Below are positions 12,592 to 24,500 of a stretch of 64,000 nt of DNA, in pieces. Both the position numbers and the translations under genes were made by a program. Position 1 is the first letter of the stretch; every line of letters begins with the position of its first letter. This DNA comes from Malaya genurostris (taxonomy: Eukaryota > Arthropoda > Insecta > Diptera > Culicidae). The stretch is from NCBI RefSeq assembly GCF_030247185.1, contig NC_080572.1, positions 10,185,007 through 10,249,006 of the forward strand. Direction: 5' to 3'. Under the pieces are notes generated by a model, which searched no databases, was not told where the DNA came from, and saw nothing but the letters and a program-made list of their open reading frames with translations.

Positions 12592-15500
12592 TGTTCAGAC
12601 ATTGCTCAGTTCGATGAACTGAGTCGCATGGTATAGGGTAACAGAGGTATTTTGGCCACTTCATATATTTTGGCCCACCTAACAAACTTTATCGATTTTA
12701 TCGAATTTAATTGATGTGAAGTAACTCATGTTACATAAATTTGAAGGTAAACACATTAAATTACCTATTGCAGAAGGGCTTTTCAAAGATATTACAACAT
12801 TTGATGGATATTTATTCAACGTGGGCCAAAATAAAATCAATCCTAAAGTGGGCCAAAATACCTCTGTTACCCTATGACACTTGGCCCTCTGGGCCAATTT
12901 TCGCTAGTCGGTTTTTCAAGTGATTGCATAACCTTTCTATATGAGAAAGGCAAAACAATATGATTGATATGAAAATGTGACAACTGATGACGTAATGACA
13001 AATTTTTGATTATGTATCTTGAAACAAATCAATGAAAACAGGGAATATTAATAAGTTTTTACGTGAGGTTCAAAGCTATTCGAATGACAGATACAAAGTT
13101 TGAACAGTAACTCTAGGACAGGACCAGACAACTGGCTTCTTTTTTCAGAAAAATATTTCTCTTCTTATTCCGGTTGCTCCTTGCTGTAAATAATAAATGC
13201 CTCGCGATCACTGTTGCCAGTAGAGATAATTATTTATTCTGAAAACTTTCTCCACTGATAACATGCAATTATTTATCATTTGAAAACACTTAGACAAATG
13301 TTATATCGATCAAAAATATAGCTCTGGATTCATTTTGATCAGATGTTTGTTTTGAAGAAAACGTTTAGTTTTTTTCTAAAACACTCAATTTTGGGTAATT
13401 AATTTTTGCAGCTTTATTAACTAAAGTATTCAACATATTCTATTTGAGAAAAATAATAACATACAGAAGTATCCAAAGATTCGGTGCTATTCTCAACCAA
13501 CATAATCAATATTCTCGTTTACATCACACTTCGTGATTTCAGGCTTTCTCCTTGTATCATCCAGTGATTGTTAAATGTACTCGTATACTTTCCGCATTGA
13601 CAGGATTTAAAAACAAATTGAACTTAAATCCTATTGAAATTAATAATTTTGAAAAGATGACCCGAAAAATAAAATATCCAATATCAAGCTACATTGTTAC
13701 CGACGATACTGACAACACTTTTTCTACCACCCTGCAGTAATCTTGATTTCAACAACTTGTACTTGCTTATGTCAATTTCAACCAATCACGAGCTGGTCCG
13801 AAATTGGTCCTAAAAGTGGATTAACAATTGTCAGGTCCTGTCCTAGCAGTAACTTAGTTGTAACCAGCGATGTCAGGCCTGTAGATTTGTCTACAAATCT
13901 GCCGATTTCTTATATAGTGCTGCAGACATTGTTTGTTGCAGACTTTTTCTGCAGACTTTTGAAAATCGATTTTTTCGTCAAAATATAGACTTTTCAAATT
14001 TCCACGACGTTTTTTTTGTCTGCAGACATTTTTTCGGATTTACAGCGTTTGCAATCCTGTCTGATGTCTGATGAAATTTTCACCTGGCATCTCTGGTTGT
14101 AACAACTTTGAAGAATTGAAAACATCTACTAGGTAGCATTTAATAAAACACAATCGATATGAATATTTATGTTCTTGCATATTTCTGCATTCCGAACAAA
14201 GAAATCGAGTAGTGACTAAGAACATATCGAGCTAGTGTTTGATTTTCACGACTAATGTTAATCGGTACTTCGGTGGTACTCGAATGATGGTAAGTGTTAA
14301 GAAATAGTTTGCGATTAAAGCCGCAACATGTGGTCAACCGTTGTCGACACATATTCTAGTCCTTTTTCTTTCAATGCTCGCTATAACCGAATTAGTTGCA
14401 TTCGATTCAATAGATTGTTTCACCATTAAGTAAAAGTACGTAGAATAGTGCCATATGCACCTTCTGATCACACTATTGATAATTTGACGTGAATATTAGC
14501 TTGTAAAATCTATTCAGCCGGCTGGCCGTATGATTTATTATTGCATCAAGGATTTTCATAATAAATCTACTTCTCGTTACTCTTATTTTTTTTAACAAAA
14601 TATCTCTTGGTTTCAACTCCTATGACATCAAATATTCGACCGTTCAGATGAATCTCCGTTGCTTGTTGGTACAGGAAAATGTTTTGAGGCATGTCTGAAG
14701 CAGAAAAAACTGAAATCTTCTGTTTCGAATGACTTTCCAACCGATTTATAATATACCGGATAACGGTTGGTTTTCGGTATAAAATCTATCATTAGTCATT
14801 TATATATTTTTAGATTATTTATTATTATAGTATGCATTTGAAATAAAGATCATTTTCATTTTCATTTAAATTTATATATATTCTTTTTACTCTTCACATC
14901 TCTGTATGATTTACATTTCAAGTGATTCTATAGTAACATATTTCATCTTTGTTACAGTGCTTGAATTGTTTTGTTTCTTATTTCGTATTTATATCTTGAT
15001 TTTCATTGATTTAGTGTCGTTTGATTTATATTTGAAATGAAGTGCACGTGGACAGCTAGAGTGGGGAAACACATTAAAGTTCACAAAGTAATTGTTCAGT
15101 GTCATATTCGAAAAAATCCAAAGTAATATCGAAACAAATATTATCAAATACACGAATTGTGAAAAAATAGAAGATTAGGTAAATATTCGGACGAAGCCAG
15201 TGAGTGATACGAATGATTGAATGTTTGAATGGAAGCAGCTTTCGATTCATTGAATCCGAAACAAATCATGTTGCAAGGGATGTGTATCGTAACGTTCTAT
15301 TCATAATACGAAAATTTACTTGAGAACATCATTTGGCAGTATTACGAGACCTGTTAAAAAACATTATCAAAAATATACTGGTCAAACGAATAATCAAAGG
15401 TCTTCAAATGGTAGGGAGCATTCGCTCAAACTCTGGAAAACTTTTCCGAGGCCCGGCGGGCCGAATGTCATCAGGGCCGGTGAAAGAGATGGGTACGGTG

Positions 15501-18500
15501 GGTAGTACTACCCACCCAAAAATTCCAAAGGTGGGTAATTACCCACCTGAAATTTCTAACGAAAAATAATAGTAACAGATTAGAATCGACTTTCACTCTG
15601 TGCGGTTCGATACTGCCGTAGAGAAGGTTGCTTCCACATCATCCAAAAAGGTCAGGAACTAACTTGGAAAACAACATTTCTTGAGCAAAATTTCTTTATA
15701 TTTTATCTAAATTTTTTATATCATATTTATAGAATGGTTTGTACTTGGCCCTGAAATAGGCTTCAGTCTCTCAGATCATCGAATGACAAGTAGTCGCTGG
15801 GGGCTAGGTTATTGAGAATATGGTGGGTGAAGAAACAAATTGATGCCAAATACGTTCAATTTGGCCATTATTTTCATTGCCTTGTGGCACGGTGCATTGT
15901 CTTGGTTAAAGATGATTTTTCCTGCTTCATATGAGGCCGTTTTTTACGATTCCATACTTCAAACGCATTAATAACTAAAAACTTTTGTTGGTACTTCCTT
16001 TTCGAGATAGTCGACGTTAATTATATCTCGAGCATCTAAAAACTGACGCCATACTTGTTGCAGCTACCTGTAGCGTTTTCCCCATCTAAATGTTGAAACA
16101 ACTCCGGAGAAAAAAGATAGATCCATGCTTCGTCCACTGATTCATACAACCGCAAGAAATCATTTTTATTGCGACTAAACAGTGCCGACCAGCTCTCTGG
16201 ATTGTTGATGCGTTGTTGCTTTTGATAGATTGTGAGCGAACGAGGCACCTATTTGGAAAAGATTTTTTTCATGCCCAGATTTCCGCATACGATCATAAAA
16301 GCACTTCCAGTTCAGTCGGATTTTGATTTTTTGTTCATCCATAACGATTATCAAAACTTGCTCACAATTTTTCCGGATGACTGCTTAATTTGGTCACGTT
16401 AAAACCAGAAAAACAAAATATCGAAAACGTTTCAAGCTTCAAATTTACGCGTCTCATGCAAAGTTATATCGAAACAAAATATTATCTAAAAATCGACTAA
16501 ATAATACTTCAAAATAGTGGGTCGTTCTCTCTGGTACGAAAAATTACCCACCTGGGCTTAACATGTTTCACCGGCTCTGAATGTCATATACCAATCGATT
16601 CAGCTCGACGAACTGCGCAAATGTCTGTGTATGTATGGGTGTCCGTATGTGTGTGCAAGGGCTGGCTGGATCGTTTTTGACCTAATTGATTGCAAATGAA
16701 AGGTTTTCCTGGAAGTATTTAAGCTATTGTTTTTGTTTTTAGATCTGGTGATTTGTTTTCGAGTTATATAAACTTTGATGAAAAAAATGCAGTTTTTTGA
16801 CACTATCTGTCACAATTGGTTTTGTAAACAAAATATGTTTTAGGACTTAAATTATGGGTAATAGCTTCTAACAAGCCATAGAACGTCCATTTTAAACGGA
16901 GATATCGGTATTTTGTGTCCCCTTCTCTTTATATAATTAAAATTTATAGTGATCTAGCTAGGAATGAGGTTGAAGTTATAATAATAATAATTATTATTAT
17001 ATCGTTTATTTATACCTGGCTTTAACCTAGTTACGGTCATTCGCCGGGTAAGTTATAATTAGCCTATATTGCGTGATAGAGAATTCATATTTTCGGCGAC
17101 ATTAGTTTGTAACGTTTCGATGATCGTTATCTTATAATATTGCACATGAGAACTCCCGGATATGAGCCGGAATAATCAGTATAGAGCTTCATGACAAAAT
17201 AAGGGCTACAATTGAAAACTGGGAACAGGGAACAGTAAGTCACTAGGTTTCGCCCGCTTGCAATAGAATCATGTAAGACGAACTAAATCTTCGTAATTTC
17301 AACATCATAGTGCTACAAAAGGTTTGTTGGACGGGACGGTGACGGCAGCTATTTCATACCAATACTGTGGCACAATAAACGGACTAGGGTCTGGCTTCGT
17401 AGTGCTTGGTAAGCCGCATCAACGAGTGAGAGACGGCAGAAGGACAAGTGAGGGTGGCAGATGATCACCGCAAGGGTGTGCAAGCAGAGAATTAACGATC
17501 ATTTATTTAACTACAGCTTTATCAACGTACTCTGTTCACATGAAGGGAATCTTGATGACGAGATAGAAGCGTTCTACGTTCAGTTGTAACAGTCATATCC
17601 GGGCTGCCTGTGCATAGACGTAAATATTTTTATCGGTGATATGACATGTAAGAAGGGAGACAATGTACAGAGCGATAATTGGGCTGAGTAGCCTAAATGT
17701 CAGATCGAATACTGCACTGGGTTACTACCGAGATCAGGAGGAATATTTTACCGGAGAAGTGAATGGAAGGAATCGTGTTTACCATCCACAAAAATGATTG
17801 CCGCAAGTACCATGCGCTGTTGTCCGGGTTGCCAGTTCAATGCATAGGGCGCTGGTCTTACAAGCCAGTTATCGTATGCCCGAGCCCTGGCTTTAGAAGG
17901 GTTATACTTTTATTATCAGTAGGACCGTAATACTAGCCATGCAATGGTTCTGTACGCTATTAATCAGCTGCGAAGTCTGTTGAAACAGGTCAAATTTCAC
18001 AAAAGGAATGTAATGTCAAGATTTTGCTTTAAGTACCGTGCGCTTACATTGTACTCTCTCATGCCGTCGAGTTTCATTGATTTAGCACAAATTCATTAGA
18101 TAATGACAGGCATGATTCTTGGGCGAACGTGCTACCCCGGATCAGTTGTTCGTCATCCACCAAGTTTGGCTAAAATGCTACAATGTGCGCACACATCACC
18201 TGTTTATCGATCAATCGATCGAGATTGGCTATAGAAGATCAGGCACGGCTACGGATTTCCTTCTGCTCAAGGCTACGATCGATCGAGTGATGTAAGTTGT
18301 GCGAATATCGGGGATAAACTCGAGTCTATTTGAATCTTGTGAAGGGTTTAGGGCAAGGTGGTGGCATTTCTCGTCTGTTATTCTACATTGCGGGAATAGA
18401 GCGAAGTCCGTTCTGCTATAGTTGGTTTCGCTGATGACATTGGCATTATACCACGTAACATTGAGAAGATGGAGGAAATATGCATCGGACTAACTGAAAC

Positions 18501-21500
18501 CTGGGGTGGAATCATGTAAGGTGATTATCACCAAGTGATTATCACTTTTGAAAATTTGGAATCATGTAAGGTGATAATCACCAAGTTCTGTCACCACTGC
18601 TGAGAGGCTAACATCACTATCAAACGTTGGCATTACGTAAGGTGATAGTCACCGCGATTTAATCACCTTCATGTCAAAATGGAGGTGATAGCAATTTAGT
18701 TATCACTTTCAGTAGTGATTTGATTTTTTGAGAAGTGGCTTTATAAATTATTGTCCGTTAGGTGAATTTCAAGCCACTGATATAAAAAACCTACCAATAT
18801 TGGTCGGAGAGGATAATTTTTTAATAAAATTCGTACTGATATTGTGTCAGAATGAAATACCAAAATGAAAAGTAACTTAGTTTATATAGTTTAAAGAATT
18901 CATAGAATGAACGGTAGTATTTATCAATTAAATCAATTCATTTATGTAATAATTATTATTTGTAGGAATATCATTGGGGTACTCGTAAAGTCAAAGATAA
19001 ATTGCTTTCTGGAAAAGTGATAAGTTTATGAATGTAGACATCTCCTGTTGCACATAACGTAACATAAAAAAATCTTTGCTAACATTTTCAGTAGAATTAG
19101 ATGGCCGTGACTTAGTAAGCGACATATCAGTCTCGTTCAACTGAACGAGTAAAAAAGATTAAACTGCGTTCTTAATTTTCTTCTTGTGAGTTGAACTAAA
19201 TAAGGCAATATTTTTGGACAATTAGTTGCTGCTAATCATAGTGGATATTCGTAGTACCGGTGGGTAAAATTTCCAAAATGGAGGTAGCATTTGAAAGCTC
19301 TGTGAAATGCCATAATCGTAAAGTGAATGAAAACTATACAAGAAATTATTTAACGGATCTTTCTCATTCGAGAGGAATGCCATCCGTTGTGAAACATCAA
19401 GAAGATCTAACAATTCGTGTCATTTCAAAGCTAGCAAATTTATCCCAAAGAATTGACTGTGACATTGATTTCCATTGAAAAATAAAAATCGGCGCTAAAT
19501 TAAACAAACAAGTGATTTTTTTTATTTGTTTGTGCGCAGGTAATTTTTTCCAACGTTACTCTTCGATCCATACAAATCATCATTGATAAACATGACTCGA
19601 ATTAATGAAAAAATTGAAAACTAAAGGAATAAAACTTTAGATTTCAAAATATTATATGGGTATACGCCACTTTCATATGTTACTCCTCCTAATATCAACG
19701 GTATACGCCACATTCATATTTTACTCCTGAAAAATTGACGTTTCTTGACAGGTGATAAATGGAGTGAAGTTGGCTCAATCACCGGTGATGGTGATAGTAA
19801 AAGTGATCACCTTCGGTGATTCCAAACATTCTGGTGATCACCTCGTTATCACCAGGAGGTGATAGTCACTTATCACCTTACATGATTCCACCCCTGACCC
19901 ATAGAACTTGACATCAATACCTCAATGACAATGTACATGAAAAGAAGCAGCGATCCTTGATGGGATCGTGCCTATTTGAACTTCGCAGGATGTTTCGACT
20001 GAGCAAACTTCGCTGTTGCGAGAAGTTACCTATCTACACAACTTTGACTAGATAGGTAGTCGTCTACGGGCACGAATCTTGGCCAATGCTTATGGAGAAT
20101 CAACGAGCACTGGATGTTGGAAGAAGTTGCAAACCATCTATGACGGAGTTCAAAAGGAAAATGGTACAATGGAGAATTAAATGATCGATTGAAAATAGTT
20201 ATCAGCGGTTCTGTCAAAGCAGCAATACAATGATGTAGATCCATGCTTTGTCCGCAGTCAGTCGGCTCAGAAACTGTCAATGAAAAACCGGATGAAAATG
20301 TAGATTTCTCAAAAATAGCCCAAATTTCCATACGGCTTTTGTATTCAATGATTTATTTTGTCCGATTATTAAGGAAAATATGTTTTCATACGATTTTTGC
20401 ATTGAAAACTCAATATTCAGGCTTTACGGTCAATGTTTTTAACCGAATATTGTCCGGATACTGAGCCAAGTGTCTTGCTTATCTGTGATCGGTCGAAGGG
20501 TTGTATTGTCTGCAATCTTCTAACTATTGTACGGTTAGTACCTTGAACTGGCTGTTTAAATATGCTAGCACGAATCAATATCCAGAAACAGTTCATAAGA
20601 ATCATCGATCTATTTCACCCTTAACGGCTTTTTTTTAAAAAGTTTGTTGAAAGAAAAAAGTTTCTGCAACGAAAAGTTTTACTTAACTTATTAGGCAATA
20701 GCTTTTCCGTCGTTTAAAAAGGGTGACGGATGTATTTTGGCCCGGTGCTAAAATTTTTGGTTGTAATCAAAATGAAGTACAACATGTTATAGAATGGAAT
20801 AATCTCTAAAAATCAGTCAATCAGGAGTCAAATACAACCCCCAGCCATTGTTTAGTGCAAATCAAAAACTTTTGATTGCTTATACCATTTTCGTTTATTG
20901 ATCAGAGCAGCCCGAGAGCTGACCCAGAGTCGCCAAAACAACTTTTGATGAGTTTGTTTTAGCAACCTGGGGTCGATCTAGATCGGACTCCAATCGCGTA
21001 GTTTCGCTCTGAAAATTTTCTCGGTTCGCACCACGCATCCATGCGAGTTTGTTATTTTTTTCTTTCTTATATGAGTTGTTGTTTAGGGGGCTTGTCACGT
21101 GTTCGTTTTACTCGGAGTTAGAGTTGCCCGCGTGTAGGTTCTAAAACGAAAACGGTATTAGATTAACACAACGACTTGGGTTCGTCAGATCTGCAGAATT
21201 TTCCCGCATAAAAAATGGCAGCCAGAACGTGGGATACTGACAGGGTATTTTTACTTATAAACAAATTGTCTGCCGCTCGACTTGTTTCTCTTATTTCGTC
21301 TTGATTCGAACTCTCGCCATACTGTTGTTATTTTTAGCGACCACTGGTTTTCCTCAGCGGTCGGTGTCGTTTTCCCTTTGACCAGCTTCTCCTCCAAGAC
21401 ACTTGCTCAGATACTCGTGTTTTTCTTCCTTCAACAGCATCTCGTCAGCTCACATCGATTTGCTTCGTCTGAAAAGCTGTGGCTGTTCGGAGGAATGGAA

Positions 21501-24500
21501 GTTTCTAAGATGGGAAAACTATGCGAAAGACAAATTTAGTATTCTTAGATTTGTTTTCCTCCCAATGACCGTACGTCGTGCTCTTGAAAGCGTCATTGAC
21601 TATAGTCGGTGTATTGAAAACCAACGCGGATTCCGAAGGTGTACAACAAGCGGTCCGTTTAGTTCTCGTGATAAATGAAGTGCAAAAGGGCTTTCCACCT
21701 TCGTTGTCAAGCCAATGAGTGTGAAAACCTTGTGAATGAAGATTCATACGCTGGCAACACGAAACTAAGGCTAGATTTTGACCTTGCACTTTTGTCTAAA
21801 ATATTTCGTATCTACGTACAAATGACCGTGTAGTGTACTAACGTCTAATGGCTAGCATATTTTTACTAGGTTACCTTAAAACGGCCATACTTATACAACA
21901 GATATAACAACGCGGGTGATCATCGCACGGCATTCTTCGATGTGTTCCCGATTCTCAAGTCAAACATGGACGTATAAAAATACACCTTTTCACACTTCTT
22001 TCTCGCACATTCTGAGTAGTAGACAGGGCGATTAATTAGCATTTTCCTGGTGGTCATGGTAATAAAAATAATCAAGTGCAGCGCATCCACATTGGCGAAG
22101 CAACGGGGGTGGCGTCGATTTTTAAAGAAGTTGCCTGGGGTTGCCTTTGCTGGGTTACTTAACAGTTAATCAGCGTCCATTTGAACGAGCCGCCGAATTT
22201 CATGTCAGTATAGGAAAAAGAAACGAAATTGACAGACATATTTTTAGCACAAATACTTCTGGTTCCAAGCCATGTCCGTCGTTTTCAACGTAGTGACAGC
22301 TATTTGGATTTGATCACTGCGAGAAATGTATGTTTCTATCAGTCGTTTTTCGCGGTCACCGTGGCATCCATCGTCTGGAAGAGAACGGATACAGAACATC
22401 GTTAAATTGTGAGATATTAATTCATGTTATTTCCTTCGCGTTACATTAACTCGTTTTAATAGCGCCGGTTCTCTTGAAGCCGTCGCCTAGCCGCGCGATA
22501 TCCATATCCTCGTCGTAAGACAGTTTAGACATCATTTTCAGTAGTTTTGATCAGCAAACCTTGATTTATTTCAATCCGGATCATACATTGACGTTTATTC
22601 GTCACTTGTCTTTTCGAACGTGTTGCTATTTGAGGCCAATACAGAGACTTCATCTTATAAATTACGACTTGTTTACTACATTCCATTTTCGGCTGGATGG
22701 CATATTTGAACGATTTGTGTTGGATAATTATTAGTGAAATGTAGCACTATGGCTTTATTAGTCAAATTAGTAGCCAACACCGTTGGTGTATGACATCTAG
22801 TTAATTTGAATCAAATTGTCAATTTATTCCAAAGGTCATTTCAATAAAAGGCACTCCGTTAAACTTCTTCTGGATATTCCTTTAAATTAACGTTTTAATT
22901 AAAAGATTATTGAAACGGATAGGACTTTCAAAAAATTTATTCGATCATATCTAATTTAAATTTGCTGATTTCTTTACTTTGATAGTACATACCAACGTTG
23001 CCAGATATACCGATTCATCGGTATTTATACTGATTTCCTACTTCTATACCGCTATACAGATGTGTTTTTTCAAAATACCGATAATTCACTGATCATACAG
23101 ATAAATGCCGTTTTTTGGATTTGAATAGGCATGAGAAAAGGTTGTCGTAAGACCTATTTGTTTTGGTGAACGTTGGGTAGTTTCTGGAAATTCTAGAAAA
23201 CTGGTGGGAGAATTTCGTCGATTTTGGTAAACTAAATATTATTACTGGAGATTTTAATATTGATTGGCTCAGTGATCAAGGTTCAAATCAATTGAAACAG
23301 TTAGCAGAATGCTTCAATTTGAAGCAAACTGTGAATGAATTTACAAGAATTTCGAGATACAATAAAACATTGATAGATCACGTTTCGACGGTGTTTATTC
23401 AAATGTGGAATACTATTGCATAATTTCAGATCATGAAACAATTGCAATTTCCGTAACGAGTAGTGAAAATCAACTGTTGGAAAAACTATTCAAAGCAAAC
23501 CCTATCTCGACTTGTATCAAGAAGCTTGGGTTCTACACAGTTGACTGGAAATTTGGACCACAGGGCATCTATTCTTACTGACATATTGAAAAAGTTTACT
23601 AATGAATTAGTAACTGAAAAGTATGTTAGTTTGAACAGCTCGAGTAGTTGGTACTCAATAAACCTCTTACGGTTAAAACGGGAGAGGGATAAACAGTACA
23701 ACAGATTCTGTAGAACTAACAATGATAGTCACTGGAGTAGATATACACAAGCACGAAATATTTATTCACGGGCCCTGAAGAAGACTAGATATGAATACAT
23801 ACAGAGGAAGATCGATCAAAATCAACAAAACAGCAGAGAGTTATGGAAAATTCTCAAACAGTTGATCAAGCCTACACATAGTGCATCGAAAACCATAATT
23901 TTTAACGGTATAGAGGAGCACACAGAACAAATTATATCTGAAAAATTCAACAGTTATTTCATAAATAGTGTTCAGCAGATCAATCAAAGTATTGAATTGG
24001 TAGGTGAACCCGTTGAAATAACGCAGCCGATGAATAATTATTGTATACTTGATGAATTTCAACCAATTACTTTTGAATAATTGAAAAAAAAAAATGTTTT
24101 AATTTGGAAAAATCGACTGGTATTGACAATGTAAACTCAAAAGTGATACAGGATTGCTTTCATGTTCTCGGACACGACGCCATGACGCCAATGTGGAAAT
24201 TGATGGTGAAACTATTGATCGCGTTAGAGAAATGAAGTATCTTGGAGTCACAATTGATGAAAAGTGAACATTCAAATCTCATATTAATAACGTCATCAAG
24301 AAGACTGCCAAAAAGTACGGTATATTGTATCGTTTGAGAAATGACCTATCGATCCACAGTAAGATTCTTTTGTATAAAACAGTCATTTCACCACACATTG
24401 ACTTTTACACATCCAATCTGTTCCTTGATAATAACACACAAATCTTGAGATTACAGCGACTTCAAAATAAAATCATGCGATTAATTCTAAAATGTAGTAG

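Larger units (their letters stand above)
11509..12957 (+). mobile_element. TIR element carrying 328-bp tandem repeat (nested MITE inside)
   Basis: The left end TGCCTTTCTCATGTACATA and right end TATATGAGAAAGGCA form short inverted termini. Inside are the tandem array 11698-12530, a CA microsatellite and the 'GAACTGAGTCGCATGGTATA' module, itself broken by a 237-bp MITE. No transposase is present. Confidence 0.65.
15400..16930 (-). repeat. Dispersed repeat copy split by a hAT-like element
   Basis: 15400-15471 and 16580-16930 are the two halves of the repeat also seen at 6860-7340 ('CCGAGGCCCGGCGGGCC', then 'ATATACCAATCGATTCAGCT', then 'TATCTGTCACAATTG'). The break is the element at 15472-16579. 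Confidence 0.75.
17480..20230 (+). pseudogene. RTE-like non-LTR retrotransposon relic, twice interrupted
   Basis: Fragments lie in order. An endonuclease piece at 17500-17700 reads DEIEAFYVQL...VNIFIGDM. An RT piece at 18140-18500 reads DQLFVIHQVWLKCYNV, THHLFID, ATIDRVM*VVRISG and the catalytic GFADDIGII. A C-terminal piece at 19980-20200 reads LRRMF, VYGHESWPML, MVQWRIK. Stops and frameshifts throughout. A SINE (about 17815-18025) and a TIR element (18504-19893) have inserted into it. Clade assignment is by resemblance only. Confidence 0.75.
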
